A DNA stretch of 64,000 bases from Candidatus Villigracilis affinis (GCA_016718275.1 JADKEA010000001.1:62001-126000); one strand, 5' to 3'. Positions 1 through 9,197 are shown, counted from the stretch's first letter. Notes: generated by a model not told the origin, from the sequence alone. Numbers and translations: made by a program.

Positions 1-14
1 CATTTGTTGCGGCA

Positions 15-3000
15 CTATGGAATGCGCAGCTGCTGACCGACAAACAGGGTTGAGTCCACGGTAAGTTGATTGGCATCCGCAATGGCCATCGGATCCACAT
101 CTCCAAACTGGCAGGCGATTCCGCCGAGAGTTTCCCCTGACTGAATGACCACATAGGTGGTGGGATGTACCCGCAAAGCACGCCGCGCAGGGAAGGGATT
201 TCCATTTTGCGGAATTTGCAAAGTCATTCCTGTATAAAAAGTTTGAGCAGGGCCAAGGCCGTTCAAAGCAAGCAGGTCGACGGGATCAATATCGAAACGA
301 CGCGCAATACAATAAGGGAATTCTCCCGCCTGCAATGTATAGGTCGTCGGGCGCAGGTCAGCGGGTGCGGGTGTGTGCGTCAGGCTCGGAAGGATGGTCG
401 GGCTGGGAGTTGGAGTGGGGGTTGGGGAAGATGTCAGTGTGGAAGATGCCTGGGGAACAGGATCAGGCGTCTCGGTCGGAGAAGATGCGGTGACTGAGGG
501 CAGGGTCACTGCCACGGGGATGGCCATTCTATCGGAGGCGGCCGATGGTGCAGGGCTGAAAATCCCAGAGAGAATTTTGATGGATGTCTTTCCATCTTTG
601 AGTGGAACAAAAACAAAAATCGCCAGCAAGACTGCGGCAGTGACTGCCGCGATCATCCTTCTCGAAACACGGCGCGGCTTTTCTGATTCCTTTTCTCCAG
701 CGAGAGGGACTTGATCCAACATGCGCGGGTTGAGAACTCGTTCAAGCGCTGAGCCGAGTAGCGCAAATGCAAGACCTGTGAGCAAAAGCAGAGAGATCGG
801 CGCCAGAACCCAAAACGGCGAACCGTACAATGCATTGCGTGCCAGTCCATCGTATATGATTCGTCCCCACGATGGATAATTGGATTTAATATTGAACAAG
901 CCCAGCGTTGCTTCAAGGAAAATAAAGCCTGGAATCTGTGCGACCAGTTGTGGAATTAGAACAGGAAGAATGCGCGGCACGAGATAACGTGTAATGATCC
1001 TGAAATCGGTTGCGCCATAGGAACGTGCCATTTCAATATAGGGCGCCTCTTTAGCCTGCAATAATGCGGAACGAAAGGTCTTGATGGGGGAGCCGAAAGC
1101 ATTCATCATGACGACAAGCCCAAGCACAATCCAGATATTGATTCCAAATAATGCGTAAGCCAGAACTGCGATCATCAACCCCGGCAGCACCATATTGATC
1201 TCGGTGAGGCGTTGAATGAACTCATCCAGCCAGCCGCCATACCAGACCCCAATGGCGGGCAAGAGCATCGCAATAAGAATGGTAACAAGCGTACCAAGCA
1301 AACCGATAATAAGCGCGAAAGGCATCCCCCACAACAAAGGGACAATCAGATCGCGCCGCCAATAATCTGTGCCTGCCGCGCCATACACCTGCCCCAACAA
1401 AACAAGTTCTGCATCCAGATCGCTTTCATTTTCGAAGAGCAGGCTTTTGAGAACCAGTTGATATTGTCCATGCTGCAAGTGAAGCTGCATCTCGTGCGGT
1501 GTTGCAAAGAGCAGGTTAATGGCGGGCGTTGGATATTGCCCCAATCGAACGAACCAGTTTTCCCATTCGGGGTTTTGCCGAATCAGTTTATCAACGCGAA
1601 TACCTGTCTCGAAATCATAATTCGTAACTGCATTGATGGATTTTGCGACCAACTCAAGATTCCTGCCGTCTGGTGTGATCCACGTCAGCGAGATGAAAGG
1701 GAATTTTTCAACATACTTCGGCTCCAGATACAGAAAAATATCACTCGGCGTTTCCCTGTAGACATAGTCAAATGTAAATGTGGTTGTTTTTTCGACCCAG
1801 CCATTTTCCAATGATCGCAGTGACACCTGAGCCTGCGGACTCTTTTCGTTGATGACAAGCGTTGAAAGCCGCGGCACTGATCTGAACAGGTTCGTCCATG
1901 CAGGGACAGCCAAACGCGGCGTGTAACTGCGCCCCGTCACCCGGTTTGTGTTGTACTCCATGCCGTATTTTTCATAAGGCAACCCGATCACAGCATAAAT
2001 GGACCCCACCAGCATAACGGTAATGACGATCAATCCAAATATGGCTGATGGATATCTGCGAAGTTCATGGAAGAAGAGTCTGCTCCGCACGCCAAAATTA
2101 CGGACCGATTCTGCAAACGCCTCCCACATGAATTTCAGCGGTCGCACTGGACCTGAGGCCTGCTTCGGTTTTCTCGAAGTTTTCTCTTTCATCCAGGCAT
2201 TGAATCGGGCAAACCAGTCGGTCCCCTGCGTTCTGGTTTTCACCCGCCCCTGTGTAGTATTTCGTGATGGCAGCAAATGGATCCGTGGATCAACAATGGC
2301 ATAGGCCAGATCAAGGAAAAACACGACCGCGCCAAGCAAATACGCAAAAATGACCACGATCTCGATCACCAGCATCAATTGTCCGGGATCCATGCTTTCG
2401 CCCCAGAAATTAGGCAATGCCTCACGAATATACAACCACCCGATCCCAGGCCATTGAAAAACCGCCTCCAAAGCCACTGTCAACTGCCAGAAGCCAATGA
2501 TGATCGTGGCGAAACTGGTCATCACATATGGCAGGGCAGGTTTGAGAATGTATTGCCGTTCCAATATCTTGTGTGGTAATCCTTTTGCCCGCGCAAGGTC
2601 AACATAATCCTCTTCAGAATAGAGAATGAAAAAGGTGCGCCAGGCATAAACCACTTGAAACAACATGCTGAAAACAATGGCCGAAACAGGCAACACCATG
2701 TGCCTGGAAAGCATCAGCACATATTCAAGCGGGTCTTTCGGGGCGGCAAAGTCAAACTTCCCGCCGACTGGAAACCAGCGCAGCTTCACCGCAAACAAAG
2801 CGATCAGCAGCATGGCCACAACCCAGCTTGGAATGGAAGAGATCGGCGAAAGGAATGTCAACAGCCGATCAAACCAGCCGCCATAATTCCGCGCCAAATA
2901 CAACGACAGCGGCATGCCGATCAGAAATATCAACAAAAATGCAGTTCCGATCAAAAGCAGGGTGTTGGGCAAATATTCCAATACAACGTCCCGTTTCCCA

Positions 3001-3458
3001 ACCGGGTCAGCCAGCCCAAATCCTGCTACTTCGGTCGAGGTTACAGTCAGTTCTCCCCAGTTGAACCGAAGCGCGTTCGCTGTCCACAATAGGTAACGCG
3101 GAAAAAATGGAAGCTCCAGCCCCGCATCTTCACGCAGTTTTTTCTCAAAGTCATCCATCTGGCGTTGATCTGGGTATCCGTCCGGCATTCTCTGGATCGC
3201 CCCATTTGCAATACCAATGCGGATCATACGCGCGATCTGGGATTCCAAGCTGATCTCAAATGGGGACCGTGCAGGGTCAAGCCCACGTGGGGATGGTTGA
3301 TTGGCAAGTATAAGCGTGAGAAATACCCCAGCAAAGATGGTGGTGGCAATCGTCAATACCTTACCCAGCAAATAACGCAAGGCACTGATCCAAATGCGCG
3401 CACGGGAGGGAAATTCCACCAAAGAAGGATTTCCTGCCAAACCCAATTGAGGTTTCAT
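15..3458 (-). CDS. Fused DppB-DppC-type ABC transporter permease with C-terminal LysM repeats
   Basis: This looks like both membrane permeases of a peptide/nickel-type ABC importer joined in one chain. Numbering from an upstream in-frame TTG-type start at 3551, the DppB-like half spans about residues 60-435 and carries an EAA-like loop (DLARAKGLPHKILERQ). The DppC-like half spans about 490-985, with a second loop (MARSYGATDFRIITRYLVPR). A further membrane segment leads into a Ser/Thr/Pro-rich linker (about 1018-1068). Two LysM domains follow at about 1069-1115 and 1131-1178; these normally bind peptidoglycan or chitin-like glycans. I place the start at the ATG at 3458, just before the first membrane segment; the ATG at 3488 is also possible. 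No solute-binding protein or ATPase is in the window. The fusion and the LysM tail are unusual for this family. Permease identity is confident; the substrate is unknown. Confidence 0.85.
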   Translation of the reverse strand: MKPQLGLAGNPSLVEFPSRARIWISALRYLLGKVLTIATTIFAGVFLTLILANQPSPRGLDPARSPFEISLESQIARMIRIGIANGAIQRMPDGYPDQRQMDDFEKKLREDAGLELPFFPRYLLWTANALRFNWGELTVTSTEVAGFGLADPVGKRDVVLEYLPNTLLLIGTAFLLIFLIGMPLSLYLARNYGGWFDRLLTFLSPISSIPSWVVAMLLIALFAVKLRWFPVGGKFDFAAPKDPLEYVLMLSRHMVLPVSAIVFSMLFQVVYAWRTFFILYSEEDYVDLARAKGLPHKILERQYILKPALPYVMTSFATIIIGFWQLTVALEAVFQWPGIGWLYIREALPNFWGESMDPGQLMLVIEIVVIFAYLLGAVVFFLDLAYAIVDPRIHLLPSRNTTQGRVKTRTQGTDWFARFNAWMKEKTSRKPKQASGPVRPLKFMWEAFAESVRNFGVRSRLFFHELRRYPSAIFGLIVITVMLVGSIYAVIGLPYEKYGMEYNTNRVTGRSYTPRLAVPAWTNLFRSVPRLSTLVINEKSPQAQVSLRSLENGWVEKTTTFTFDYVYRETPSDIFLYLEPKYVEKFPFISLTWITPDGRNLELVAKSINAVTNYDFETGIRVDKLIRQNPEWENWFVRLGQYPTPAINLLFATPHEMQLHLQHGQYQLVLKSLLFENESDLDAELVLLGQVYGAAGTDYWRRDLIVPLLWGMPFALIIGLLGTLVTILIAMLLPAIGVWYGGWLDEFIQRLTEINMVLPGLMIAVLAYALFGINIWIVLGLVVMMNAFGSPIKTFRSALLQAKEAPYIEMARSYGATDFRIITRYLVPRILPVLIPQLVAQIPGFIFLEATLGLFNIKSNYPSWGRIIYDGLARNALYGSPFWVLAPISLLLLTGLAFALLGSALERVLNPRMLDQVPLAGEKESEKPRRVSRRMIAAVTAAVLLAIFVFVPLKDGKTSIKILSGIFSPAPSAASDRMAIPVAVTLPSVTASSPTETPDPVPQASSTLTSSPTPTPTPSPTILPSLTHTPAPADLRPTTYTLQAGEFPYCIARRFDIDPVDLLALNGLGPAQTFYTGMTLQIPQNGNPFPARRALRVHPTTYVVIQSGETLGGIACQFGDVDPMAIADANQLTVDSTLFVGQQLRIP

Positions 3459-3591
3459 CCAATGAGTTATACAGTACCTCCCGTACATTTTCACCCCACC
3501 CCAGTATGGATTTGAACAAACTTTATTCGGTATTTTATCCATCAAACACAAAAAGACTATTCTTTATTACAAACACCATACAGGCAGGCTG

Positions 3592-3649
3592 TTGCTTTTC
3601 ATGTTTTTTGACCTATACTAGTAGTACCATAAAGCACAATGTGCTTTAT
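3592..3649 (+). promoter_or_regulatory. Promoter with palindromic operator-like site
   Basis: A TTGCTT/TATACT pair (3592-3597 and 3614-3619, 16-nt spacer) lies upstream of the gene starting at 3693. Just past the expected transcription start sits a near-perfect palindrome at 3629-3649 (ATAAAGCAC-AAT-GTGCTTTAT). Its position in the leader fits a repressor operator, but no regulator gene is adjacent and the assignment is inference. Confidence 0.4.
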
Positions 3650-3692
3650 GCATTTTCCACCCGTTAACCCTACAGCTTCAAGGAGGTACAAA

Positions 3693-4604
3693 TTGGGCAG
3701 GAAAAAACCATCTTCAGAAAGTACGCCAGAAAACACGCCAAAAACCACAAAAGAATGGATACAGGTCATTGTGGCTTTGATCGCAGCAATCGCAACGATC
3801 GCAGCGGCTCTCATTGCCATCATCCCTGTGCTCATGGGAGACCCACCAGCAACACTCACGACCCCCACAGTTTCTATTCCTTCGACTTCGACTCAGGCAC
3901 AAAACACATTGACGGGCAAAATGCCGCCCACCAATTCTGACCAGTTTTCGGTAACGCAATTTTATAAACCAACCCAGCACATGGGTGACCGCGGGGATAT
4001 CAACATCAGCGGGGTCGGAAATTCAAACAACCCGATCCTATTTACCTATTCCGCCTATGGAAATGGTCCGCACGAATGGGACTATAAATATGTGAACAAA
4101 GAGATCAACCCCAACCCTGCCAGGTTTGCGGGAATCATGTTCATCGACTCAGCTGGCCCGGGTGGGACAGACCCCAATAATGGGTTTGACTTGAGCGCAT
4201 ATAAAACCATCAAGTGGGAGGCAAGAAGTATACAAGACAGCGTGGATGTGAAGTTCGTCATCGGCGGTGTGACCTGGGTCTGGGATGAGCAGACAAAGGA
4301 AAGGGTTTCCGCTCCATATCCCGATTCGATCAAATCCTCCATTTTGATGTGCGAGCCCACACTTACAGCGGAATGGCAAAGTTTCGAATATGACATATCA
4401 GGTTTCACGCCCGATATGCTGCAACACGTTGTAGGAGTCTTCGGCTGGACCATTGATTGGGGGGATAACAATATTATTTCCATCACCAATCCAGATGCAA
4501 GCATTGTCCCTGAAAATCCCAGGAACCTTATCATCGAAATTCGCAACATCTATTATGACAAGGCCGCCATCGCAAACTCAGCAAGAAAAAATTGTGGGAG
4601 CTAA
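3693..4604 (+). CDS. Membrane-anchored protein with carbohydrate-binding-like domain
   Basis: About 303 residues. The start is taken as TTG at 3693 because a perfect AGGAGG (3681-3686) lies six bases upstream; the in-frame ATG codons further upstream have no ribosome site. A basic N-terminus is followed by one membrane helix (about residues 23-49, rich in Ile/Ala) and a Thr/Pro/Ser linker. The extracellular domain of about 215 residues contains MGDRGDINISG, GFDLSAYKTIKW and a C-terminal LIIEIRNIYYDK strand. The C-terminal domain of the next gene has the same order of motifs (MGDTGDIQIDG, GYDLSAYSRLKFWAR, FYLDEIRF), so the two are homologous. This resembles jelly-roll carbohydrate-binding modules, but I cannot name a family. 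It is two bases ahead of the next start, so the pair is probably one operon. Confidence 0.75.
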   Translation: MGRKKPSSESTPENTPKTTKEWIQVIVALIAAIATIAAALIAIIPVLMGDPPATLTTPTVSIPSTSTQAQNTLTGKMPPTNSDQFSVTQFYKPTQHMGDRGDINISGVGNSNNPILFTYSAYGNGPHEWDYKYVNKEINPNPARFAGIMFIDSAGPGGTDPNNGFDLSAYKTIKWEARSIQDSVDVKFVIGGVTWVWDEQTKERVSAPYPDSIKSSILMCEPTLTAEWQSFEYDISGFTPDMLQHVVGVFGWTIDWGDNNIISITNPDASIVPENPRNLIIEIRNIYYDKAAIANSARKNCGS

Positions 4605-4605
4605 A

Positions 4606-6147
4606 ATGACCACCAAATCCCTGCGTCCATTTCACACCATACTACTGACGGTTGTTCTATTATCAAGTTGTGCCGCGCCGTCGGCAACACCCCAGCCGAG
4701 CAACACGATTCCCGCGCCTGGGGGAACACTTCCAAACGACTGGGTCGAAAAGGTGAAAGATATTGTGTGGGTCACCTATTCGCCGCCCAATGCAGACCCA
4801 AATAAAGGACTGGAAACAAGTCTGGACGATATTCGCGCAGACCTTGAGGTGTTGCGTGAAGCAGGGTTTACAGGTCTTGTAACCTATGATTCAAGAGGAG
4901 TGATGGGAAAAGATCTTCCCGTCATCGCCGAAGAAGCAGGGTTTGATGGCCTTATTATGGGAATATGGGACCCTGCCAACGAAGAGGAATTATCCAATGC
5001 GAAGGCGGCTTCAGCTTTTTCAATTGTGCTTGGTTTCTGTGTGGGGAATGAAGGATTGAGCAAGCGCTATGAGATGCCAGTCCTGTCGTTTGTCATCGAT
5101 AATCTGCGCGAGGAAACGGGCAAGCCCGTCACCACCACCGAGGAACTTGATGATTATTACGATGAAAAACTTCTGCAATTGGGAGACTGGGTCTTCCCAA
5201 ATGCGCATCCATACTTCCATGGCCAGCTTGATGCGGTCAACGCCGTTAAGTGGACAGAGGGTGCCTACAAGGACCTGGATGGAAAAACCGATCTCTTTGT
5301 ACTTTTCAAAGAGGTTGGGCTCCCCACTGCAGGGGACTCGGAAGGAAAGCTATCGGAAACCGTACAAAATCAATATTATCAAGAGCTGGAAAACACCGAA
5401 GTTTCCTTTGTGTATTTCGAAGCCTTCGACCAGCCCTGGAAAACCAACCTGTCCGTTGAACCCAACTGGGGAATCTTTTTCTCAGACCGAACTCCCAAGG
5501 AATTGGGTCTGCGCTTAATGGGTGAGGAACCCATTGTTGCAATCCCAACCCCCACGGCCACAGTCCCACCCATTGAGACCACGGTCTCCATCTCAGACGA
5601 TGTGTTCTATATCTACAACGATGGAGCATCGCCTTACAATCACTTCAGCCCAAGCGGATACATGGGTGATACGGGTGATATTCAAATCGACGGGGCCAGT
5701 GAGGAGAATCCACAATCGGGGGAGACTTCCATTCAGGTGATCTACAACCTGCAAGGAAATGGACCCTACACATGCGACTACAAACCGCCCTGCAAATGGG
5801 CCGGTGTTTACTGGCAGCAGCCAGCCAACAACTGGGGCAAGGAACAGATCTGGGCAGGGACCGGGTACGACCTATCCGCCTATAGCCGCTTAAAGTTCTG
5901 GGCGAGGGCAGAGACAGCCTGCACACTGGAATTCAAAGTTGGGGGAATTATCGGCGACTATGGAGACAGCCTTTCCTATCCGCGCGGCATCACCGAGAAA
6001 CTGACATCTGAATGGAAAGAGTACGAGATTCCCCTCGATGATACAAATCTCTCCTACATCATCGGCGGTTTTGTATGGTCAACAAGCTGGGAGAAATGCC
6101 CGGGCGGTGCAACATTCTATCTGGATGAAATTCGATTCGAAAAATAG
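4606..6147 (+). CDS. GH17-like glycoside hydrolase lipoprotein with C-terminal carbohydrate-binding-like domain
   Basis: 513 residues from the ATG at 4606, five bases after GGGAG. A signal peptide ends in a lipobox (LLSSC, Cys22), so it is a surface lipoprotein. Residues 45-360 resemble GH17/exo-beta-1,3-glucanase TIM barrels: the GNE motif (VGNEG, Glu149, proton donor in the family) and the nucleophile motif (KEVGLPTAG, Glu236) are both present with family-like spacing. A Pro/Thr linker leads to a C-terminal domain (about 370-513) homologous to the domain of the preceding gene. It likely cleaves a beta-glucan-like polymer outside the cell. The family call rests on two motifs and fold logic, so distant relatives such as GH128 are not excluded. 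It converges on the sulfotransferase at 6149 with no gap. Confidence 0.75.
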   Translation: MTTKSLRPFHTILLTVVLLSSCAAPSATPQPSNTIPAPGGTLPNDWVEKVKDIVWVTYSPPNADPNKGLETSLDDIRADLEVLREAGFTGLVTYDSRGVMGKDLPVIAEEAGFDGLIMGIWDPANEEELSNAKAASAFSIVLGFCVGNEGLSKRYEMPVLSFVIDNLREETGKPVTTTEELDDYYDEKLLQLGDWVFPNAHPYFHGQLDAVNAVKWTEGAYKDLDGKTDLFVLFKEVGLPTAGDSEGKLSETVQNQYYQELENTEVSFVYFEAFDQPWKTNLSVEPNWGIFFSDRTPKELGLRLMGEEPIVAIPTPTATVPPIETTVSISDDVFYIYNDGASPYNHFSPSGYMGDTGDIQIDGASEENPQSGETSIQVIYNLQGNGPYTCDYKPPCKWAGVYWQQPANNWGKEQIWAGTGYDLSAYSRLKFWARAETACTLEFKVGGIIGDYGDSLSYPRGITEKLTSEWKEYEIPLDDTNLSYIIGGFVWSTSWEKCPGGATFYLDEIRFEK

Positions 6148-6148
6148 A

Positions 6149-6994
6149 TCACCAATCGTTGCTGCTCTCATACCCCAGCTTCATCAGCAGGTCACCCGCA
6201 ATATCTTTGAACAATTTTTTATGATCTTCGTCGAAGTATTGTTTCCATCCGCCTGTCTTACCAGAGCGGAAGGTATGACTTTTCTTCGGCTGGATGGCAT
6301 CCACCAAAATGGCCAGCGCCTTTTCACGCGGAGTCGGGATCTTGTATCCTGTCTTTTCTATTTCATCCAGCATGGACACGAGAGTCGCATCGCGGTTGTT
6401 GATGAGGTCTTCGAAGCGCAGGCACATCACGCTCTTCTGTTCCAGCCATTGAAAGACCCCTTCGTAGCGCTGCTTCACGCTGACCATCTTTAATCCATCA
6501 CGGTCAATGCCTGTGATGGCGACGTTAAGTCTCGCGCCGAAATCGGGCAGGGAGTTGTAGTAGTCGTGCATGCCGTGCTCTTCGTGCATATCGGTCGCGA
6601 AGAAAACTTGTGAGACAAGCATATCTCGCGGATCGCGATAAATAAAATAGTTCACGCGCCCTGCCGAGGTTAAGAAAGAAGCGTTTTCCTTTGTCGCATC
6701 CACATAGCCCCAGCCAATGACTCCGTTTGGCACACGCTTCAAATCCGCGAGGATTTCCTCTTTCGTCTTTCGTCTTCCCTCATACGTGATCGTCCGCACC
6801 GGGTCAGCGGCTACATAGCGATACGGCATGATCTGCGTAAAACCGTTGAGGATCTGCAATAAAAGATGCGATCCGCTCTTGGGTTTGGAGTTGCCAAAGA
6901 TAGGCGGTGCGTCGTTAAAAGAAAATCGTTTCCAACGCAGAATAGCTTGGGCGGTCTTGCCATAAGGGCGGAGGGTGCGGCGGATTTGTTTCAT
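6149..6994 (-). CDS. PAPS-dependent sulfotransferase
   Basis: 281 residues of the sulfotransferase fold, which transfers sulfate from PAPS to a hydroxyl or amine, here probably on a glycan. The 5'-phosphosulfate loop is KPKSGSHLLL (about residues 37-46). The 3'-phosphate site is RDPRDMLVSQ (Arg120 onward). The C-terminal RSGKTGGWK matches the RKGxxGDWK signature of cytosolic-type sulfotransferases, a subgroup better known from eukaryotes and some bacteria. It is the last gene of a minus-strand run that includes NeuB, NeuA, an SDR and, further upstream, the PAPS-making enzyme at 11705-13432. A 15-bp inverted repeat separates it from neuB. The acceptor is unknown. Confidence 0.9.
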   Translation of the reverse strand: MKQIRRTLRPYGKTAQAILRWKRFSFNDAPPIFGNSKPKSGSHLLLQILNGFTQIMPYRYVAADPVRTITYEGRRKTKEEILADLKRVPNGVIGWGYVDATKENASFLTSAGRVNYFIYRDPRDMLVSQVFFATDMHEEHGMHDYYNSLPDFGARLNVAITGIDRDGLKMVSVKQRYEGVFQWLEQKSVMCLRFEDLINNRDATLVSMLDEIEKTGYKIPTPREKALAILVDAIQPKKSHTFRSGKTGGWKQYFDEDHKKLFKDIAGDLLMKLGYESSNDW

Positions 6995-7013
6995 CGGGAT
7001 AGCAGGTTGAAAA

Positions 7014-7055
7014 GTTAGCAGGTTGGAAGGTTTGTCAACTTTCCAACCTGCTAAC
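7014..7055. repeat. 15-bp inverted repeat between neuB and sulfotransferase
   Basis: GTTAGCAGGTTGGAA (7014-7028) and its exact complement (7041-7055) enclose a 12-nt loop. There is no T-run, so it is not a clear terminator. A partial direct copy (AGCAGGTTG) lies just to its left at 7001. It resembles REP-type intergenic hairpins. Confidence 0.7.
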
Positions 7056-7068
7056 CTATAAACTTAAT

Positions 7069-7950
7069 TTATTCACTCACCACGCGGCGAAGTTTCTTCA
7101 TCGAACCCTTTTCGGATTCGTAAACCTTCTTCACACCATCGCCAAGCGCGGCTTCGGTGACACGAATGTATTTCACCAAACGCTCGAAGCCGCCGGGCTC
7201 CACCGAGGCGGCCTGGTCACTGCCCCACATGGCGCGATCCAGCGTAATGTGACGTTCAATAGAGGTTGCTCCGAGCGCGATCGCAACCGCCGAAGGCACA
7301 AGCCCAACTTCGTGGCCTGAATAACCGATGGGGTTGTTCGGGAATTCCTTGCGCAGGGTTCCGATCATGTTGAGGTTCAATTCCTCGGGCTCACACGGAT
7401 ACGTGCTGGTGCAATGCATGATGACAAGGTTATCTTCGCCGACGATATTCACGCCTTTGTGAATTTGCTCCATCGTGGACATGCCCGTGGAAATGATGAT
7501 GGGCTTGCCTGTTTTGCGCACATACTTTAACAGGTTGTGATCCGTCAGCGAAGCGGAGGGCACTTTGTATGCGGGCGTATCGAATTTCTCCATGAAATCG
7601 ACGGAAGGCTCATCCCACACAGAGACCATCCAATCGATCTTCTTCTCTTTACAGTAGCGGTCGATCTCGCGATATTGTTCTTCGTTGAATTCAACCTTGT
7701 AACGATAATCCAGATAGGTGATGTAGCCCCAGGGCGTTTCACGCATTTGCTTTTGCTGTTCGGGCGGCGTGCACACTTCGGGTGTGCGCTTCTGAAATTT
7801 CACCGCATCCGCGCCTGCATGAGCGGCGGCATCAATGATCTTCTTCGCGACATCCATATCGCCATTGTGATTGATTCCCACTTCCGCGATCACATATGCA
7901 GGGTGACCATCACCCATCATTCGATTTCCAAATTTAATTTCACGAGCCAT
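7069..7950 (-). CDS. neuB: Nonulosonic (sialic) acid synthase family, no SAF domain
   Basis: 293 residues. The enzyme family condenses a hexosamine with phosphoenolpyruvate to give a sialic-acid-like nine-carbon sugar. Visible family motifs include EVGINHNGD (about residues 23-31), AVKFQKR, YKVPSASLTDHNLL, ISTGMST, HCTSTYP, IGYSGHE and IERHITLDR. The chain ends soon after the barrel; family members are usually about 335-350 residues with a C-terminal antifreeze-like (SAF) domain that closes over the neighbouring active site. That domain is absent and the stop is clean, so this is a short variant, not an obvious truncation. Its start overlaps the end of neuA. The exact product (Neu5Ac, legionaminate or another) cannot be told. 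Confidence 0.88.
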   Translation of the reverse strand: MAREIKFGNRMMGDGHPAYVIAEVGINHNGDMDVAKKIIDAAAHAGADAVKFQKRTPEVCTPPEQQKQMRETPWGYITYLDYRYKVEFNEEQYREIDRYCKEKKIDWMVSVWDEPSVDFMEKFDTPAYKVPSASLTDHNLLKYVRKTGKPIIISTGMSTMEQIHKGVNIVGEDNLVIMHCTSTYPCEPEELNLNMIGTLRKEFPNNPIGYSGHEVGLVPSAVAIALGATSIERHITLDRAMWGSDQAASVEPGGFERLVKYIRVTEAALGDGVKKVYESEKGSMKKLRRVVSE

Positions 7951-9184
7951 TCGTATTCTCCTTTTGAGATAATTGTTTCAATATAATTTCGCACAACTCA
8001 CGGATCGCGCCATGACCACCCGTTTTCGTCAATACATGGTCCGCCGCGCGGAGGACTTCGGGATACGCATCCGCCACCGCCACAGACCATCCAGCAATTT
8101 CAAAACAGGGAAGGTCATTCAGGTCATTACCCAGATAGACAACATTTTCCGCCTTGACATTTTTCTGCGCGAGGATTTCGCGCATCACTCTACCCTTGTC
8201 CTGCATGCCCACATTGTGAATTGCCTCCACCCCCATCTTTTTCGCACGCGCCATCACAACAGGATTTGGTTCCGAGGAGAGGATCATCACTTCGATTCCC
8301 ATCTCGCGCAGTTTCTTGATGTGCATGCTGTCACTGCGCGAAGCCGTGACAGATTCCCTGCCATCCTGATCGGTGATGACAAGGTTATCCGTCACCACGC
8401 CGTCAAAATCGCAGATGATCATTTTGATGGTTTCAGGCAGTGGACGCCGCGCCGTGCCCGGTGAAACCATTTCCAATCCACTGTAGACAAGCGCTTCGTA
8501 CTTCGCCCAATCGGGAAGCGTATCGATATCCACCGTGTATTTCGGGTCGATCACCAGCGGATAGATGACATCGCCCGTCAAAGACTTCTTATTGGCGATG
8601 GTTGATTCGCGGATCGCATCAATGTGACCTGTCTGCCAATAAACGGGCGGCAGGATCTGGCGCGGAGCATTGTACGGCTCGGCGATTCCTTCCACGGTCA
8701 ACAGCGGATTCAGCGGTTTGCCTTCGCCATTGAAGCGCCACATCTTGAAAGGGTTTTGCCCCGCAGGCACCACACCACGCACACAATCGGCATCGGGATG
8801 CTCCAGCAAAATGCGAATGGCGTCATCCACCATCGCATGCGGGCGGATGGGTGATGTGGGGCGAAGCTGGATCACAATATCGGGGCGATAGCCTTCCACA
8901 TCTTCAAGCCACTTGAGTGCATGCTCAAAAACGGGCAAATCGGTGGTCTTGTCCTGTGCGAATTCTGCGGGACGCAGGAAGGGAGTCTCTGCCCCCCACT
9001 CGCGGGCAACGGCAGCGATCTCTTCGTCATCCGTCGAAACGATGATGCGGGTCACCAGCTCAGATTGTTTTGCCGCGGCAATGCTCCACGCAATGAGGGG
9101 ATACCCCGCAAAGTTGCGGATATTCTTGCGCGGAATGCCTTTCGAGCCGCCACGAGCGGGGATAAGAGCGAGGATGTTTGTCAT
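7940..9184 (-). CDS. neuA: CMP-nonulosonate synthetase fused to KdsC-like HAD phosphatase
   Basis: 414 residues from the ATG at 9184, chosen because the nucleotide-binding motif LIPARGGSKGIPRKN follows at once. The first 230 residues are a CMP-sialate cytidylyltransferase (also RPTSP and QTGHIDAIR), which activates the nonulosonate with CTP. From about residue 255 a HAD phosphatase follows, with CDFDGVVTD (nucleophile Asp), SSEP and GNDLNDLPCFEIAG, close to KdsC-type phosphatases. The same two-domain layout is known in vertebrate CMP-sialate synthetase, where the phosphatase domain is not catalytic. Here the DxDG and GND motifs look intact, so it may remove the 9-phosphate before activation. 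It overlaps neuB by 11 bases and follows the SDR by 13. Confidence 0.9.
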   Translation of the reverse strand: MTNILALIPARGGSKGIPRKNIRNFAGYPLIAWSIAAAKQSELVTRIIVSTDDEEIAAVAREWGAETPFLRPAEFAQDKTTDLPVFEHALKWLEDVEGYRPDIVIQLRPTSPIRPHAMVDDAIRILLEHPDADCVRGVVPAGQNPFKMWRFNGEGKPLNPLLTVEGIAEPYNAPRQILPPVYWQTGHIDAIRESTIANKKSLTGDVIYPLVIDPKYTVDIDTLPDWAKYEALVYSGLEMVSPGTARRPLPETIKMIICDFDGVVTDNLVITDQDGRESVTASRSDSMHIKKLREMGIEVMILSSEPNPVVMARAKKMGVEAIHNVGMQDKGRVMREILAQKNVKAENVVYLGNDLNDLPCFEIAGWSVAVADAYPEVLRAADHVLTKTGGHGAIRELCEIILKQLSQKENTNGS

Positions 9185-9197
9185 TGGTAATTGGTGA

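Noticed and set aside
1212..1814. Plus-strand frames opposite the fused permease
   Set aside because: No domain, membrane or signal features; the minus-strand permease explains the coding signal.
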